64,000 bases of DNA from Hoylesella oralis ATCC 33269. GTDB taxonomy: Bacteria > Bacteroidota > Bacteroidia > Bacteroidales > Bacteroidaceae. The position numbers and the translations under genes are program-made. Shown here in pieces: positions 61,328-64,000 of this stretch. The notes under the pieces are model-generated. The model was not told the origin of the DNA and did not search any database. It worked only from the letters and a program-made list of their open reading frames with translations. The DNA is taken from positions 222,460-286,459 of the forward strand of contig NZ_GL833118.1 of assembly GCF_000185145.2 (NCBI RefSeq), read 5' to 3'. Each line of letters begins with the position of its first letter. Within the stretch, counting starts at the first letter, position 1.

Positions 61328-62794
61328 TTATTTCTCCTCCGGATCTTGTGTAAGTTCGGTAATTTTCTTCATCAGTTCTTTCATCCGGTTCTGAAACGTC
61401 GACGGTCTTTCGTGCTCATGCCGGCTGTCGGTTTGTGGCAGAGAGGTCGTTTGCGGAGTTCTTTCGTAGCCGTTTTCGGGCGTTTGTTGTCTGCGTTCCG
61501 GTGCCGAAACTGTCTTTTGCGAGCTTGTTGCAGAAAGCTCGTTGGCAATAGAGCGGCCGCCTGCCGTCGTTTCGCCGGCAGTATCTTCTTGCTCTTCCGC
61601 CTCTCCGCCGGCATATACCGTTACGGGTATGCCGTCTATGTCGGTCTTAACAACGGGGCGAGTTATACATTTCGCTGTATTTCCGGCAACATTTTCTGTT
61701 GTTTTCAAGTCTGTGTGTTGATACGATTTATAGAGCTTACCGATCATACTTTCAAAATAATCTTCGTCTAAACCCTCTGTGCAGGCTCTGTTATTGTACT
61801 CGAAATCGTCGGCAAACCCCGTGGCAAGGATGGTTACTTTGGCATCTTCGTCGAGACTGTTGTCGTCTGAAACGCCCCATATCACGTCGATATTCGGATC
61901 GAGTGCATCCATGAATGCGTCGATTTCGGTCATTTCTCTGACAAAGAGCGGGTGTTTTTCGCTCGTATAGATATTGAACAGTATGCGCCGGGCCTTATCT
62001 ATGTCGTTGCCATAGAGTAGGGGCGAGTCCAGTGCATCGATAATTGCCTTCTGTACACGGTGCTCGCCGCCGGCACGTCCCATAGCCATGATAGCGCCTC
62101 CCCCGCCGCGCAGTGTCGTTTCAACGTCGCAGAAGTCGAGATTGATATCCCCCTCAACGGTGATAAGCTCGCTGATTGACTTGGTTGCATCGCAAAGTAT
62201 CTGGTCTGCACGGCGAAATGCGTTCTTTATGGTTACTTCGGAATTGGTGTAGATGTCGCAGATGCGTTCGTTATTGATAATAAGCAACGCGTCTACATTG
62301 CGCCGCATCTCCTCTACACCTTTGAGGGCTTTGATGATTTTGCGCTTCTTTTCGAAGTAGAACGGTATGGTTACGATACCTATAGTAAGTATGCCCATGC
62401 CTTTGGCCGCACCTGCAATAACAGGAGCCGCACCGGTTCCTGTGCCTCCACCCATGCCCGCAGTGACGAACACCATTTTGGTACCGTCGTCTAACAGGCG
62501 TTTGATGCTGTCTATACTTAGCTCGGCGGCCGCCTTTCCTATTTTCGGATCGGCGCCGGCCCCCAGACCTGTGTCGCCTATAGGTACCTTGACGGGGATC
62601 GGCGACTTGGCAAGAGACTGGCTGTCGGTATTGCATACGGCAAACGTTACGTTCGTAATGCCTTCGTTGTACATATTCTTAACGGCGTTACATCCGCCTC
62701 CGCCCACGCCAATTACCTTGATGATGTTCTTTGTTTTATCCTCTGTGTAGCCGAAATCCACTAAAGGCGTTGCCATTGTATCGAATTCTTCCAT
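61328..62794 (-). CDS. ftsZ: Cell division protein FtsZ (outside a division cluster, divergent tail)
   Basis: FtsZ polymerises with GTP into the division ring. The 488-residue protein has the tubulin signature GMGGGTGTGAAPV (about 113-125) and the GTPase T7 loop NLDFCDV (Asn218, Asp220, Asp223). The core ends near residue 330. A low-complexity linker follows to about residue 460. The end, MKELMKKITELTQDPEEK, lacks a recognisable conserved C-terminal peptide (DIPxFLR type) used to bind FtsA and ZipA. No ftsA, ftsQ or mur gene flanks it. It could be a second FtsZ or the only one, relocated. Confidence 0.9.
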   Translation of the reverse strand: MEEFDTMATPLVDFGYTEDKTKNIIKVIGVGGGGCNAVKNMYNEGITNVTFAVCNTDSQSLAKSPIPVKVPIGDTGLGAGADPKIGKAAAELSIDSIKRLLDDGTKMVFVTAGMGGGTGTGAAPVIAGAAKGMGILTIGIVTIPFYFEKKRKIIKALKGVEEMRRNVDALLIINNERICDIYTNSEVTIKNAFRRADQILCDATKSISELITVEGDINLDFCDVETTLRGGGGAIMAMGRAGGEHRVQKAIIDALDSPLLYGNDIDKARRILFNIYTSEKHPLFVREMTEIDAFMDALDPNIDVIWGVSDDNSLDEDAKVTILATGFADDFEYNNRACTEGLDEDYFESMIGKLYKSYQHTDLKTTENVAGNTAKCITRPVVKTDIDGIPVTVYAGGEAEEQEDTAGETTAGGRSIANELSATSSQKTVSAPERRQQTPENGYERTPQTTSLPQTDSRHEHERPSTFQNRMKELMKKITELTQDPEEK

Positions 62795-62828
62795 GCTCTC
62801 TATTTTCTGTTTATTCTATGTTTATTTG

Positions 62829-62859
62829 CAAAAATATATTATTATTTCGAAATAACAAA
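62829..62859 (-). promoter_or_regulatory. Promoter of ftsZ
   Basis: Minus strand: TTTG at 62859-62856, a 19-bp spacer, then TATTTTTG at 62836-62829. A full consensus match, 34 nt upstream of ftsZ. An own promoter agrees with ftsZ being a free-standing gene. Confidence 0.8.
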
Positions 62860-63023
62860 GTTTTTGCAAGGCTTGCATGTGTTTATCGGGCTCTGGGGGT
62901 ATCGCAGACAGACGTATGGTTCAACGGGCTTAGACCTTGTATCAATGTAGAATAGATGGCATATCTGTCTCGGAAGTATTTATAAGTTGTTTCTCCGATG
63001 TAGGAAGTTTGGCGGAAAATGAT

Positions 63024-63032
63024 TATATTTGC
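63024..63032 (+). promoter_or_regulatory. -7 element just before the 63036 gene
   Basis: TATATTTGC matches the -7 consensus exactly. It ends 3 nt before a GTG codon at 63036, so the mRNA would have almost no leader if that codon is the start. A TTTG at 63008-63011 is too close (12 bp) to act as -33. Confidence 0.5.
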
Positions 63033-63035
63033 AGC

Positions 63036-63617
63036 GTGAATACAGAGGCTGAAAATATAGCAAATGAGATACATGAACGCGTGCTGAAGCTGCAATGGAT
63101 GGGGCGTAACGACCTGCTGTTGCAGAGCATAGGAGTGCCTCTATTGGAGCAACTTCGCATAGAAGCGGCCAAAGGAACACTGAGTCCGCTTCGTATAACG
63201 GCCGATTATCGCTTCTTTCTGACCGCTTATAATAATAAAGAGGTGGAGCTTTCACCTATTCATAAGGCGGTATATTTGTTATTTCTGGACCATCCGGAAG
63301 GCATAGAATTTAAGAAACTCGGCGATTATAAGGCCGAATTGAGGTCGCATTATGCGAAAACGTGCCGATGGCTCGATACTGTAAAGGTGGTAGAAGCAGT
63401 TGATAGGCTGGTTGATCCGCTCGATAATGCTATCAATGAGAAGTGTTCGCGCATCAAGAATGTCTTTTTGTCGCTGATGGACGAATATAGTGCCTCTTAT
63501 TACATTATAAGTAGTCGTAATCGCAAGCATGTTCAAGGAGCGTCGCATATATGGTTCGAGCGTCTGAAGTTGATAACACTCCCCCGAAATATGGTGATTT
63601 ACGAGGCAAAGACATAA
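63036..63617 (+). CDS. Conserved hypothetical soluble protein
   Basis: This 193-residue protein starts with GTG at 63036. A longer frame from 62937 would place the promoter inside the gene, so it is not preferred. The N-terminal third is helical (EAENIANEIHERVLKLQWMGRNDLL). The centre has YRFFLTAYNNKEVELSPIHKAVYLLFLDHPEGIEFKKLGDY, a winged-helix-like spacing, and the C-terminus is basic. It is divergent from ftsZ. A DNA-binding role is possible but unproven. No named family is recognised. Confidence 0.68.
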   Translation: MNTEAENIANEIHERVLKLQWMGRNDLLLQSIGVPLLEQLRIEAAKGTLSPLRITADYRFFLTAYNNKEVELSPIHKAVYLLFLDHPEGIEFKKLGDYKAELRSHYAKTCRWLDTVKVVEAVDRLVDPLDNAINEKCSRIKNVFLSLMDEYSASYYIISSRNRKHVQGASHIWFERLKLITLPRNMVIYEAKT

Positions 63618-63685
63618 GGAGTATCCTCGTTTTTTGTTTTTAATATTATTTTTTTTCTTTCTTTTTTCATTTTCTTGTTCAAATA

Positions 63686-63718
63686 TTTGGCGGTTTTATA
63701 TTTTTGTATTACTTTTGC
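63686..63718 (+). promoter_or_regulatory. Strong promoter at the right end, probably of an rRNA operon
   Basis: TTTG at 63686-63689, a 20-bp AT-rich spacer and TACTTTTGC at 63710-63718: an exact consensus match preceded by long T-rich stretches. Such promoters drive rRNA operons in this phylum. Transcription would start near 63722. Confidence 0.75.
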
Positions 63719-64000
63719 CGTCGCTTTCCCTCAGATGTGGGGGTAGTATGTTAGAAAGAGTTCTTTGACTAATTTACATAGGAGACAGAAGAAGTAGTAC
63801 GAAAAAGCTATCCGTAGCCATGTCTTTTTATTTATTATTTTGATGTGTTTTATGGATAGGGTAGGAAAATCATTCGACTTTGTCATTTATATCCTTGATT
63901 CGGGTTATATTTTGTCATTTGCATATCGTTTGTGATCCAATTTGAGCTAACTTATGAGCGTTTTAATACAGACATTTTAGGTATTTGGTGATATTCTTTT
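63719..64000 (+). other. Probable rRNA operon leader, running off the window
   Basis: No gene is encoded. The leader has GTTCTTTGAC at 63760-63769, an antitermination boxA-like element placed as in Bacteroidetes rRNA leaders. AGAAGAAGTAGTAC follows soon after, also typical. A 16S rRNA gene would begin beyond 64000. The identification rests on this leader pattern, not on any rRNA sequence, because none lies in the window. Confidence 0.6.

Noticed and set aside
1..64000. CRISPR arrays, insertion sequences, integrases or phage genes
   Set aside because: No regularly spaced repeats, transposase motifs or phage structural genes were found on either strand.

Overview
The window is chromosomal DNA from a member of the Bacteroidales, most likely a Prevotellaceae-like species. 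The reasons are the many promoters of the Bacteroidetes primary-sigma type (TTTG, about 20 bp, TAnnTTTG), the absence of strong Shine-Dalgarno sequences, and lineage-typical genes: the type IX secretion proteins PorQ and a PorE-like lipoprotein, a DUF4492-cydAB operon, paired ECF sigma/membrane-protein loci, and exbB-exbD-exbD. Genus assignment is inference. Coding density is high. No insertion sequence, phage or CRISPR array was seen.

Layout. 1-5.4 kb: end-truncated PorE-like lipoprotein, acyltransferase 3, topoisomerase III, mutY and a small membrane protein. 5.4-9.4 kb: tRNA-Ser(GGA), tatD, an unknown gene, a polyprenyl synthase and a TonB protein. 9.5-13.7 kb: porQ-cmk, then an exbB/exbD energy-transduction operon. 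13.8-17.1 kb: an Lrp/AsnC regulator convergent with rsmF-like/thyA/folA. 17.2-22.8 kb: two sigma-factor loci. The second pairs a lipoprotein, an ECF sigma factor and an inner-membrane-to-beta-barrel fusion resembling the dual membrane-spanning anti-sigma factors of Bacteroides. 22.9-31 kb: a minus-strand block with dTDP-3-amino-3,6-dideoxyhexose genes (rfbB, fdtA, fdtB and an acyltransferase), purT, a phosphoesterase, a cytidylate-kinase-like protein and a MATE pump. 31-34.8 kb: xseA-xseB, ilvE, trmB. 34.8-40.4 kb: two GH92 alpha-mannosidase-family enzymes around a secreted metallopeptidase. 40.7-47.5 kb: alanine dehydrogenase, then a sialic-acid catabolic operon whose first gene, a NanM-type mutarotase, carries a frameshift. 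47.6-55.9 kb: mrp, a membrane protein, and an efflux operon (coiled-coil protein, TolC, HlyD, two ABC-2 permeases). 56-60.5 kb: cytochrome bd oxidase, a secreted peptidyl-prolyl isomerase and an unknown gene. 60.5-63.6 kb: a membrane protein, an ftsZ outside any division cluster, and an unknown gene. The last 0.3 kb looks like an rRNA operon promoter and leader.

How the genes work together. The GH92/peptidase operon and the nan operon suggest foraging on host-type glycans (mannose and sialic acid). PorE/PorQ and TonB/ExbBD serve protein export to the surface and uptake across the outer membrane. The best candidates for under-described biology are the sigma/lipoprotein/dual-membrane anti-sigma locus, the isolated FtsZ with a degenerate tail, the creatininase-family gene in the nan operon, and several strong intergenic inverted repeats.
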